From Cytophagales bacterium (GTDB taxonomy: Bacteria > Bacteroidota > Bacteroidia > Cytophagales > Spirosomataceae), in contig JANSYO010000028.1 in NCBI GenBank assembly GCA_024742395.1, forward strand, positions 1-49,935: DNA of 49,935 nt, given 5' to 3'. The position numbers and the translations under genes are program-made. Below the pieces are notes generated by a model, which made no database searches, was not told the origin of the DNA, and was given only the letters and a program-made list of their open reading frames with translations. Shown in pieces: positions 24,306-31,779 of this stretch; the stretch's first letter is position 1, and the number at the start of each line of letters is the position of its first letter.

Positions 24306-24340
24306 CTAATTTGTCTGACAAAGCTTAATTAAGAAAGGAC
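24306..24340 (-). promoter_or_regulatory. Bipartite late element, copy F (divergent)
   Basis: Minus strand GTCCTTTCTT (24340-24331), 15 nt, GACAAATTAG (24315-24306): nine of ten first-box and seven of ten second-box bases match at the invariant spacing. The spacer overlaps 18-bp repeat copy 2. Confidence 0.6.
24316..24333. repeat. 18-bp repeat, copy 2
   Basis: TGACAAAGCTTAATTAAG, identical to 19358-19375. Here it is embedded in the spacer of bipartite element copy F. Confidence 0.7.
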
Positions 24341-24341
24341 A

Positions 24342-24659
24342 CTAAGCGATTAGAAGCTTAATGACTTCGTCCTTTTTTGTGAGGTCCTTAAAGCTTTCCT
24401 CTGGAAGCCCCTTCTCACCAGCCAACTGCTTTAATTCAGATAGCTTTAACTTTGAGAGGCTTTCTGGCGTAGAATCTTCTGATTCTTCGGCTTCAAGCTC
24501 CTTAATGAATGGGAATTTCATTTCGATAAGCTCTGCAGCTTCAGCTGAAGATATTCTGTTCAGATCTACATACCTATTCCAGATTGGCACCCATACCGGG
24601 CTTTTGCCGTTAGTTCCTTTTAGGGCGTATTTGCCGCCCGCTATTCTAATTTCTGACAT
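24342..24659 (-). CDS. Small virion-region protein with C-terminal HeH/SAP-like domain
   Basis: 105 residues. A C-terminal helix-extended-helix unit (LSKLKLSELKQLAGEKGLPE followed by KDEVIKLLIA) resembles the HeH/LEM-like or Rho-N motif used for nucleic-acid or protein contacts. The N-terminal half (YALKGTNGKSPVWVPIW) is beta-rich. It closes the capsid unit, and a similar HeH-type protein (26206-26640) follows the capsid protein. Confidence 0.65.
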   Translation of the reverse strand: MSEIRIAGGKYALKGTNGKSPVWVPIWNRYVDLNRISSAEAAELIEMKFPFIKELEAEESEDSTPESLSKLKLSELKQLAGEKGLPEESFKDLTKKDEVIKLLIA

Positions 24660-24669
24660 GACCTATTAT

Positions 24670-25230
24670 TTAAGAGTAAGCGATTGCAAATGGATAGTCG
24701 ACCGGATGTTTCGGATCACATACAATAGTTACATCTATGTATTTATCATCCTGGTATTGCTTCCCAAATTCTTCTAAAACGCCATCGTCAGCTATTTCAC
24801 ACAGGAAACCAACTGAAACGCCATCGCTCTGACCTAACAGTTTTAATCCGCCTTCTACTTGAGGCACTGCTACAGAGAATCTTGTTTTACACAATTGATG
24901 AATAACTCCCGCATTGTGAGTGGTGTTCTGAACTCTAACTTTCAGTTCAGTCATCCAGCTCCTTTTGCCATTTTTCTTCACCTGCAGGGAGTTCTCTTCC
25001 ATGATGCAGTGTAGTTTGCTTGGAAACTTTGCCGCCTTCATCGTAATGGCAGCTGCAGCAGTGACAAGTGCTGCACTGGCTGTTAATTCACCTGCAGCTA
25101 CGGTGCTATATGCCGGATATGTTTCTACATCTGAATGATTAAAAATAGAAATAATTTCACCTAAGCCAGCCTGTTCTTGTTCTAACTGATCACAGTAATT
25201 TGCTGATTCTAGTACGATTGGTGTACACAT
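24670..25230 (-). CDS. Paralogous virion protein 2 (tail-tube or decoration type)
   Basis: 186 residues. The N-terminus (CTPIVLESANYCDQLEQEQAG) and a segment GKQYQDDKYIDVTIVC near the end match the protein at 25249-26205, which has CTPQYIESANYC at its start and GQQYSDDKEIAITVEA. The two are tandem paralogues of different length. Mixed beta structure; no signal peptide. Tube, head-decoration or connector roles are all possible. Confidence 0.7.
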   Translation of the reverse strand: MCTPIVLESANYCDQLEQEQAGLGEIISIFNHSDVETYPAYSTVAAGELTASAALVTAAAAITMKAAKFPSKLHCIMEENSLQVKKNGKRSWMTELKVRVQNTTHNAGVIHQLCKTRFSVAVPQVEGGLKLLGQSDGVSVGFLCEIADDGVLEEFGKQYQDDKYIDVTIVCDPKHPVDYPFAIAYS

Positions 25231-25248
25231 AATTTTAAATTTTGAATG

Positions 25249-26205
25249 TTATAATACTTTTGAGTAGACCGTTATTTTTTCGCCAGCTACCCTTTCCTTT
25301 TCGGGAAGATGGTGCCCTCCCAGCCAATACATAGCACCATTGCTTGCAAGAATATTGAATGCATTTCCTGCAGGATATCCATTTGCCTGATTTGGAGTAG
25401 CCGCATTCGGTATTATTCCATTTTGCTGGGCAATAATCTCGCAAACATCAGAGCCGATTTCCACTTTGGTAATATTAGACTGATCACCCAGAAAATTACC
25501 ATTAGTTACCAGGGCGGCATTACCTGTGCCAACAGTACCTGCAGTAGCTATTGAAGTGAATTCTTGCGTGTGAAACAGCCAAGGTTCTGAAGGTTCGGCC
25601 ACTAGCGTACCACGTGAGGTAAAGGCTTCAACTGTAATTGCGATCTCCTTGTCATCAGAATATTGCTGACCACTTTTGTTCTCAATGCCATCATTCGGCA
25701 GAATTCTGGCCATATTCCTGAGAGATCCACCCGGATCAAAATGTCCTATGATTTCCCAGGAATTATAGGTGTCTGCATTTTGCTGAATGGCTAGCATGAA
25801 GCGAATCCTTTTCAAGGCAATCAGCAGTCCCCTGTTATGAAAACTATTCTGCAATGAAAATTTCACAGTGTTTATAAAACCACCTTTTACTCCTTTAAAA
25901 TCAGCGTTCAATGTCTCTGGAACTACATCCAACTCAATGTGACTTACAGATGGTTTCAAAACTACAGCCCCAGAAGCATAGATGTTTTTAACAATTGCCG
26001 AATGAACGAACACGGGGCCATTATTAATCATCTTATCCCAGTTATGGCGAGGAAAACTGTCGTTGTCAGTAGCATTTTGAAAGCCAAAACCTGATGAAAT
26101 CGAATCTGCAGGTATAAGTATTACACGCTCTTTCCAGCCAGCTACCTGACTGTCAAAGGAGGTGCAATAATTTGCAGATTCGATATATTGAGGAGTGCAG
26201 CTCAT
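25249..26205 (-). CDS. Paralogous virion protein 1 (tail-tube or decoration type)
   Basis: 318 residues. The N-terminal CTPQYIESANYC box and HNRGLLIALKRIRFMLAIQ segment align with the smaller paralogue downstream (HNAGVIHQLCKTRFSVAVPQ). About 110 extra C-terminal residues (EFTSIATAGTVGTGNAALV...) are absent from the paralogue. It starts right after the HeH-type protein (26206). Being downstream of the capsid gene, it is a good candidate for an abundant virion protein. Confidence 0.7.
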   Translation of the reverse strand: MSCTPQYIESANYCTSFDSQVAGWKERVILIPADSISSGFGFQNATDNDSFPRHNWDKMINNGPVFVHSAIVKNIYASGAVVLKPSVSHIELDVVPETLNADFKGVKGGFINTVKFSLQNSFHNRGLLIALKRIRFMLAIQQNADTYNSWEIIGHFDPGGSLRNMARILPNDGIENKSGQQYSDDKEIAITVEAFTSRGTLVAEPSEPWLFHTQEFTSIATAGTVGTGNAALVTNGNFLGDQSNITKVEIGSDVCEIIAQQNGIIPNAATPNQANGYPAGNAFNILASNGAMYWLGGHHLPEKERVAGEKITVYSKVL

Positions 26206-26640
26206 TTAGTTCACCTTTTTTAGAACGCCTGATTTAATCTTTACAAGCTGAGCAATAACTTCTGGGTTTTCAGCTGCCTCTTCAGCAGTATATTGCTTTC
26301 CGGCTATGGTTTCACCAAAGGCAGGCAAAGTGAATTTAGGTACTACAAACTTGTAAGAGTCTTTGCCATGCTTTACCACTACAGATCCTCTAACATCCTT
26401 CTTGTACTCAATTTGCTGCTTCAGTTCATCTACCACTTTATCCTGCTGTTTAAGCAGCTCCAGCAGTTGAGCCTTGTCAAGACTCGCCAAGTCTATATCA
26501 TCTGTAGGTTCAGCAGTCAAATCTGTGAGCAATTTTACCAGATCAGGCTTCAACAAACCTTTTAGATCTTCTTCGGTTTTACCCAGTTTTTCAAGCTCTG
26601 CTTTGATCTGGGCTACCGTTAATTCATTGATATTTTCCAT
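26206..26640 (-). CDS. Phage protein with N-terminal HeH-like domain
   Basis: 144 residues. N-terminal helix-extended-helix unit (MENINELTVAQIKAELEKLG plus KPDLVKLLTDL), a leucine/lysine coiled segment (LLELLKQQDKVVDELKQQ), then a beta-rich C-terminal domain (SVVVKHGKDSYKFVVPKF). It follows the major capsid gene by 51 bases. A head-completion or internal capsid role is likely but inferred. Confidence 0.65.
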   Translation of the reverse strand: MENINELTVAQIKAELEKLGKTEEDLKGLLKPDLVKLLTDLTAEPTDDIDLASLDKAQLLELLKQQDKVVDELKQQIEYKKDVRGSVVVKHGKDSYKFVVPKFTLPAFGETIAGKQYTAEEAAENPEVIAQLVKIKSGVLKKVN

Positions 26641-26691
26641 AAGAGTATTAAAGAAAGGGGTGATTGCTCACCCCTGTTGAGATTGATTTAA

Positions 26692-27663
26692 TTAATCAGT
26701 CAAGTCCTGACCATTAGTAATGATCCACGAAGGGTTGATAAAATCAACGCCTGTATACCAGTCTGTCGCCATTTGAATCTGATAGATGTCTTTTACACCT
26801 AAGTCGAAAACACCAAAGTTTGTTGGGTTCTTTCTATAACCAATACGATTCTCAGGCATTGTCGTCCAGATCATATCAGAAGCATTATGAGACTTGTATC
26901 CTTTGATCTTAACCTCAGTGTCAATGATTTCATCAGTAGCACCACCGGCATCATAATTATCTTTATACTTTAATCTGAAACCGCGTTTGTAACGAGTTCT
27001 TAAAGTACGAGACATCACAAAGTCCTTGATCGTATCACGCAGATCTTCCTCTATGGCATAATAATAGTTCTCCATGTAGGTCACAAACTCTACCGGATCT
27101 GTCGGTACAGCACCTGCGGCAATATCCACCGTCTTACTGGCTGCAGAATAAGCTCTGATCTTCGCTCTAATACCGGTAACAGAATCAGCTGGGCTACCTG
27201 GAATACCAAGAAGTTGATTGGCTGCAGAAGGCAAAGCTCTCACGCCCTTAAATACACCATGAACCTCATTGTCTTCTTTGGCTTTCATAACCAGATACTT
27301 CGCGATCAATGCCACTATCGGAGCCCCTTTTCTCTCTACACCTTTTTGTGCTAAGAAGTCAATAGCAGTCTCTGCTAAGTCATCCGGCTTAAGAGCTACG
27401 TTGATCTTTACTCTATCCAGGAACCATGGATTAGGATCGAAATCAAAACTTCCCAAGTGAGAGAAAGTAGCATAAAACGGCTGTAGAACGCTCGTGATAA
27501 TGGTGTTAACCTTATCTATACGAGTGTCATTTGTCTTACGGAATGTAAAGAGCTCTTCCGTGTCAGACTTCGTAAAAATCTGATCGTGAAGATCCTTTGA
27601 GTTGATATTGCCATCCTTGTACCAGGCTCCGTATTCGGCAATCATTTTTTCAGGTGTCAACAT
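26692..27663 (-). CDS. Major capsid protein
   Basis: 323 residues. It lies right after the S49 protease-scaffold gene, where phages of this type encode the capsid protein. Sequence features fit: no low complexity, central segments such as AIDFLAQKGVERKGAPIVALIAKYLVMKAKEDNEV, a basic loop RTLRTRYKRGFRLKYKDNYD and a C-terminal strand-rich end. The fold is probably HK97-like, but no diagnostic motif exists at sequence level. Confidence 0.75.
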   Translation of the reverse strand: MLTPEKMIAEYGAWYKDGNINSKDLHDQIFTKSDTEELFTFRKTNDTRIDKVNTIITSVLQPFYATFSHLGSFDFDPNPWFLDRVKINVALKPDDLAETAIDFLAQKGVERKGAPIVALIAKYLVMKAKEDNEVHGVFKGVRALPSAANQLLGIPGSPADSVTGIRAKIRAYSAASKTVDIAAGAVPTDPVEFVTYMENYYYAIEEDLRDTIKDFVMSRTLRTRYKRGFRLKYKDNYDAGGATDEIIDTEVKIKGYKSHNASDMIWTTMPENRIGYRKNPTNFGVFDLGVKDIYQIQMATDWYTGVDFINPSWIITNGQDLTD

Positions 27664-27690
27664 GCTATTTCTTTAGTTTAAAATTAGATG

Positions 27691-29019
27691 TTAGGCAACA
27701 TCATATTCATCTGCCATAGTCATCTTGACTTCGGCTTCTGCTTCAGGCTTTTCTGGAGCTGGGTCATTCCCTTCCTGTCTAGCAGCTGTACGCTGTGCAG
27801 CAGGGTTGCTTGAAAGTGCCTTTATCCCTTCTTTAAGAGAATTCACTTCCTGGTCTTTTTCTGACAACTGAGCCTTTAAAGCAGTCACTTCGGCTTGAAG
27901 AGGGTTCTCTGCCGGGGCTTCTGTTTTCGGAGCTTCAGCTGTGGCCTCTGGGGCCTCGGTAGCAGGTTCTTCCTTTGTTTCTGTTGTGCTTGCTTCTGGT
28001 TTAACAGCCTCAACTGTCTTACCACCCAAAGCTTTTACAGCCCAAACAGCACCTTCTGGAATTTCCATGGTTACTTTTTTGCTCATTTGATTTGAATTAA
28101 AAATTGATAAATCCTTTTTACTGGCAGTTAATGCCATATTGTATGCATCTTCAAAAGTCCCTACAGCGTGGCAAAGGCCGTTTTGAATTGCATCTTGTGT
28201 TAAATAATCTGCACCTTCTAGAGCTTCTGAGCTGACACCAGGCATTTGATTTTTCATGAATGACATGAAACTCTGGTCTAGCTTAAATAGTAGCCCATCA
28301 GTGTATCCACTAAAATCGCCTCCCATTGCTTTTCTGTAAGAGTCATTTTTTAGTGGTGAAGCCTTTGAGTATAAATCAAGATTTTTAATCCCTTTTTGCT
28401 TATACCATTCACTCCAATCTGAGAAATTAGTCATGACGCCAACAGAGCCAATGATACATTCGTCAGAAGACGCAAAAGTATAGTCATCGGCGGCACCAAT
28501 ATATTTAGCGGCAGAACACTCCATGGCTTCTACAAATCCAATAATTGGCTTTGTGATTCTGGTTTTAAGATCTGCTAAAGCACGTGTACCTAAAGCGGCC
28601 CCTCCAGGAGAGTTTTTAAACTCAATTATACCTAATACTTCAGGGTCAGCATCGGCCTTTTTGTACCATGAGGCAATAGTTTTAGTACCAGCTGCTCCGC
28701 AATAGTCGTACTGTGAAATTGCTCCAATAATGGGTATTACAACTACATTCCCTACTCTAACAGGGAATTCATCATAATACCAGGTATCAGCTTCTGAGAC
28801 ATAAGGCTCACTTTTCTGACCAGATATATTAAATCCTGATAAATATCTTTTAGCCCAAGAGGGCAGCTCTTTAGTCTCAGAAGAGATTTCGTTCTCCACT
28901 TTCAATTCTCCAGACATATACTGAAGAGCAAGGGGCATGAGCCCCATGGCAGAAGCTTGGTGAATATGCCAGGTACCACCTACAATTGAGCGTATGAGAC
29001 GAAAATCGCTTTTGTTCAT
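27691..29019 (-). CDS. S49-family prohead protease with scaffold-like tail
   Basis: 442 residues from ATG 29019 (MNKSDF), four bases after copy E of the bipartite element. Residues about 90-310 are an S49/SppA-type serine protease: IPIIGAISQYDY, EFKNSPGGAA, the catalytic serine in MECSAAKYIGAADD (Ser169), GSVGVMTNFSDWSEWYKQKG and a lysine in YSKASPLK as the likely base. Residues about 325-440 form a Pro/Glu/Ala-rich linker and coiled coil (LQAEVTALKAQLSEKDQEVN), like a scaffold. The enzyme matures the capsid and probably removes its own tail. Confidence 0.88.
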   Translation of the reverse strand: MNKSDFRLIRSIVGGTWHIHQASAMGLMPLALQYMSGELKVENEISSETKELPSWAKRYLSGFNISGQKSEPYVSEADTWYYDEFPVRVGNVVVIPIIGAISQYDYCGAAGTKTIASWYKKADADPEVLGIIEFKNSPGGAALGTRALADLKTRITKPIIGFVEAMECSAAKYIGAADDYTFASSDECIIGSVGVMTNFSDWSEWYKQKGIKNLDLYSKASPLKNDSYRKAMGGDFSGYTDGLLFKLDQSFMSFMKNQMPGVSSEALEGADYLTQDAIQNGLCHAVGTFEDAYNMALTASKKDLSIFNSNQMSKKVTMEIPEGAVWAVKALGGKTVEAVKPEASTTETKEEPATEAPEATAEAPKTEAPAENPLQAEVTALKAQLSEKDQEVNSLKEGIKALSSNPAAQRTAARQEGNDPAPEKPEAEAEVKMTMADEYDVA

Positions 29020-29023
29020 GCTC

Positions 29024-29058
29024 CGAAGTAAAACATTCACTTAGCAAGCAGAAAGGAC
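29024..29058 (-). promoter_or_regulatory. Bipartite late element, copy E
   Basis: Minus strand GTCCTTTCTG (29058-29049), 15 nt, TTTTACTTCG (29033-29024): the first box is exact, and the second keeps TTCG and one A. ATG follows four bases later. Confidence 0.65.
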
Positions 29059-29063
29059 AAAAA

Positions 29064-29092
29064 AAAGACCCTTCGCAATGCGAAAGGCCTTT
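29064..29092 (-). terminator. Intrinsic terminator before the protease gene
   Basis: 29-bp hairpin identical to 15829-15857 (two U·G pairs on the minus strand only) followed by nine Ts. Ends the fibre-gene transcript. Confidence 0.8.
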
Positions 29093-29113
29093 CCAAACAC
29101 CCTATTCTTAAAC

Positions 29114-29710
29114 TTAAATTACTACAGTAATAGTGATCACCTGAGCGGTTGTTAGCTCGTAACCTGCATTATTTGCATGCCATTTTATCACACCGTTATC
29201 GTTAAATATCATAGTATCAGTATCACCACCAGCAGGAACTCCATTCTTCCAGATAACCATCTGACCATCTACATAGACTATGACTACCTTCTGTAAGTCT
29301 AAGAAATCATAGTCCTCGCTGCTGTGAATAGCATTTGTATTTCCTACAGAAGTGTCATTTGCCTTGAAATTATGACTGTCAAGGTCCTGAATAGCTGCAG
29401 AGGCCTGGGCTTGCGTTGCCTGAATAACCGGCCATACGTAGGTATCAAAATAGTCTTGAATAGCCGCTTCATTGTTCGCTAGGTTTTGGCATAGAACCAC
29501 ATCTTTCATTACTTGATTCTCATTCCATTCCCCGCCGGCTTCACGCCACCAGATGTAGTATGTACCATCTAAAAGAGGCTGAAAAACGTTAGACATTTGC
29601 TGAGTTACTGGTGGTGTGTATCTGGCTAAAGACAGTCCGTATTCAAGCCCCTGAGGTACCTGTGGCTGATCATTCTGATCCAATTGAAATACATTAATTT
29701 TCCCGTACAT
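29114..29710 (-). CDS. Phage protein of unknown function, end of fibre unit
   Basis: 198 residues, soluble, without signal peptide. Segments such as QPLLDGTYYIWWREAGGEWNE and VIVYVDGQMVIWKNGVPAGG are beta-rich and Trp-rich, like fibre or adhesin modules. It is last in the fibre operon, two bases from its upstream neighbour. No family recognised. Confidence 0.65.
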   Translation of the reverse strand: MYGKINVFQLDQNDQPQVPQGLEYGLSLARYTPPVTQQMSNVFQPLLDGTYYIWWREAGGEWNENQVMKDVVLCQNLANNEAAIQDYFDTYVWPVIQATQAQASAAIQDLDSHNFKANDTSVGNTNAIHSSEDYDFLDLQKVVIVYVDGQMVIWKNGVPAGGDTDTMIFNDNGVIKWHANNAGYELTTAQVITITVVI

Positions 29711-29712
29711 GT

Positions 29713-30180
29713 CTACTGTTTTACTTTTCTAGGATTGTCCCGGATTTCAATCTGCTGAATTCGTGCCTCAGCTTTTGCTTTTATTTTTTCCTGATCGGGA
29801 TCAGGATCATCAATATTTTTGATCTCAAATTTTAACTCCTTTCTTGCTGTCTGATAAAATGACTTATAAGCCTCCAGCTCTGACTTCGACTTGTTTATTC
29901 GCTCATTTAGTTCTTCACGTGCCCTTCTATCGCTCTCAAGTTGCTGGTCAAGCTCCATTTTCTTACGCTCATATTCTTCCTTTAGAATCTCTTGAGAAAT
30001 GAACTTGTAATGAACGCTCACTATCTTTTGAAAGGCAGAATCATTCACTAAAATTATGCTGGTATCTGCTTTAAATAGAGCATTATTATCATCAGTCACA
30101 AGCTTTTTAATCTTTGCATTTTGTGCAAAACTCAAACTGGCAGCTATCATTAAAATATAAAAGACAAGTATTTTTCGCAT
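29713..30180 (-). CDS. Secreted coiled-coil protein
   Basis: 155 residues from ATG 30180 (MRKILVF). Signal peptide about residues 1-20 (ILMIAASLSFAQ), then a long charged coiled coil (KEEYERKKMELDQQLESDRR...). An earlier ATG at 30204 is possible but would put residues before the signal peptide. Second of three consecutive secreted products in the fibre operon. Confidence 0.7.
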   Translation of the reverse strand: MRKILVFYILMIAASLSFAQNAKIKKLVTDDNNALFKADTSIILVNDSAFQKIVSVHYKFISQEILKEEYERKKMELDQQLESDRRAREELNERINKSKSELEAYKSFYQTARKELKFEIKNIDDPDPDQEKIKAKAEARIQQIEIRDNPRKVKQ

Positions 30181-30196
30181 CGTAGTAAAATTTATA

Positions 30197-30565
30197 TTAA
30201 TCAATTAATCTCCAATAAGTTCCATCCCAAATAACTGTCATAAAATTCTTGCTTATACCTGGTTCGAAAGTGAGCCGGTCTTTGGGCAAAACCGCACTGC
30301 TTACTCCATTTCTGGTTCTTATAGCAGGGCTTAAAGTCACATCTGCTGTAGAGTGATTTCCTACTACGATCGTCCTGCCCGTTGCAGGACTGCCCGGCAA
30401 TGTTAGGGTTATGCCTGAGCCGCTGGTGATCAGTACCACATCAGCAGTTCCACTTACCGAAGCTGATGCAGAAACGGTTTGGATAGTCCTAATTACCTGG
30501 GCTGATATTCCGGCAGGAAACATTAGCATAAATACGAGGATAAAGGATTTAATAATTGAATTCAT
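30197..30565 (-). CDS. Secreted beta-rich protein
   Basis: 122 residues from ATG 30565 (MNSIIKSF). Signal peptide about 1-23 (ILVFMLMFPAGISAQ), mature part a Thr/Ser/Gly-rich beta domain (GSGITLTLPGSPATGRTIVVGN, SPAIRTRNGVSSAV, WDGTYWRLID). It resembles fibre-tip or head-spike modules. It overlaps the upstream gene's stop by 17 bases. Confidence 0.72.
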   Translation of the reverse strand: MNSIIKSFILVFMLMFPAGISAQVIRTIQTVSASASVSGTADVVLITSGSGITLTLPGSPATGRTIVVGNHSTADVTLSPAIRTRNGVSSAVLPKDRLTFEPGISKNFMTVIWDGTYWRLID

Positions 30566-31517
30566 ATGATGGTTTTTTGGTGATATAATATTTTCGTTCA
30601 TCTCTTACCCAGTATAGTTGAAAAGCCTGAAATGGGCTTATTCTAAAATAGGAGAGGGAATGGTCTGAACTCAGATAGTTACTTTTAAATAGATTGCCTC
30701 CAGCATAGGCATAAACTGTGTCTGAAAAGTAAAGAATAGAAGTAGAGTCATGCACAAAAAGACTATCAGAGTGATCAGAACCAAAAAATAGAATATTGAA
30801 GGTGACGTTTGATTTAAAGAGAGTATCAAAATCCGTTAGCTTCAATTCAAGACTATCTTTCAATATGTTATAGAAAAAAAAGTTGGCCCTCAGCGTATCA
30901 AAATAACTATTGCCCGAACTACGGGCAGGAATATAATCCGGCTCAATAACTAGATGATGATCTTCCGGTATCAGCTCTGCAGCCTGAGGCGAAAGGCTTA
31001 AAACAGGCCGGGCATTTAAAGTGTCAACTAAATATGACCAGCTGGCTGTTCCATTATCTCCTCCTGAAGTCAAAACCTGACCTTCCTCTCCAAAACTATC
31101 ATTAATTGTGAAGCCTTTAGTAACATTAAATACAGAAGCTGACAGCCCTCTGTAGTATATATCAGGGCTGGGAGGGTAGCTTGGTGGCCCTGAAACTATT
31201 CTCAAATAAGTACTTACCCCTTCAGCTGCAGTGAGCGTTCCGTAAGACTGACTTAATAGCTTACCATCACCTATCGGTGTGAGTTTGCTTGAGAGTCTAC
31301 TATCCCAGAGGGAATTATACTCTGCGGTAGTGAGAGGCCCTATCATTATATTGTTGCCTGAGTAGGGAATAGCGTATAACTTATTATTTTTCACAGCAAG
31401 ACCGTAATAGCCACTTGTAGGCGTGGTAGTGGTATCTGAGTCTATTTCTATCATTCGTCGCTTTTGAGCTAATGCGATTGAACTGATAAGAAGTAGTAGA
31501 ATCAATAATCTAAGCAT
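30549..31517 (-). CDS. Secreted fibre-like protein
   Basis: 322 residues from ATG 31517 (MLRLLIL). A strong signal peptide (MLRLLILLLLISSIALAQ) precedes a beta-rich, Ser/Asp-rich mature protein. The segment YGLAVKNNKLYAIPYSGNN and EGQVLTSGGDNGTASW resemble Bacteroidota phage fibre or tail-tip modules. The ATG follows the upstream stop (31522) closely. Export of a fibre-type protein is unusual for a phage. Confidence 0.72.
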   Translation of the reverse strand: MLRLLILLLLISSIALAQKRRMIEIDSDTTTTPTSGYYGLAVKNNKLYAIPYSGNNIMIGPLTTAEYNSLWDSRLSSKLTPIGDGKLLSQSYGTLTAAEGVSTYLRIVSGPPSYPPSPDIYYRGLSASVFNVTKGFTINDSFGEEGQVLTSGGDNGTASWSYLVDTLNARPVLSLSPQAAELIPEDHHLVIEPDYIPARSSGNSYFDTLRANFFFYNILKDSLELKLTDFDTLFKSNVTFNILFFGSDHSDSLFVHDSTSILYFSDTVYAYAGGNLFKSNYLSSDHSLSYFRISPFQAFQLYWVRDERKYYITKKPSYEFNY

Positions 31518-31521
31518 GATA

Positions 31522-31779
31522 TTAACGTTTTGTGATAAATACATCGCCCGTAAATGCAGGACCATAATACCTGATATTCAAAAGATCTACGGGCTCCCAG
31601 TCGGCATGAATTGCTTTTCTGGATCCAGATTCGTAGAATTCTACACTTAGCTTCATTGAGCCTAATGAGTGCTCAAACAAATCGCCATCTGCGAGCGTCA
31701 CACTTTCAAAATTGAAGCTCTCTTTTCTGCTGATCAGGCTATTCGCCAATCCAAGTATCTGATGAATCTTTAAAGCCAT
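31522..31779 (-). CDS. Small fibre-region protein
   Basis: 85 residues, acidic N-terminal helix and beta-rich C-terminus (DVFITKR end). It starts at the last base of the upstream gene's stop and lies five bases from the secreted fibre gene. No family recognised; probably a fibre-assembly or attachment part. Confidence 0.65.
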   Translation of the reverse strand: MALKIHQILGLANSLISRKESFNFESVTLADGDLFEHSLGSMKLSVEFYESGSRKAIHADWEPVDLLNIRYYGPAFTGDVFITKR

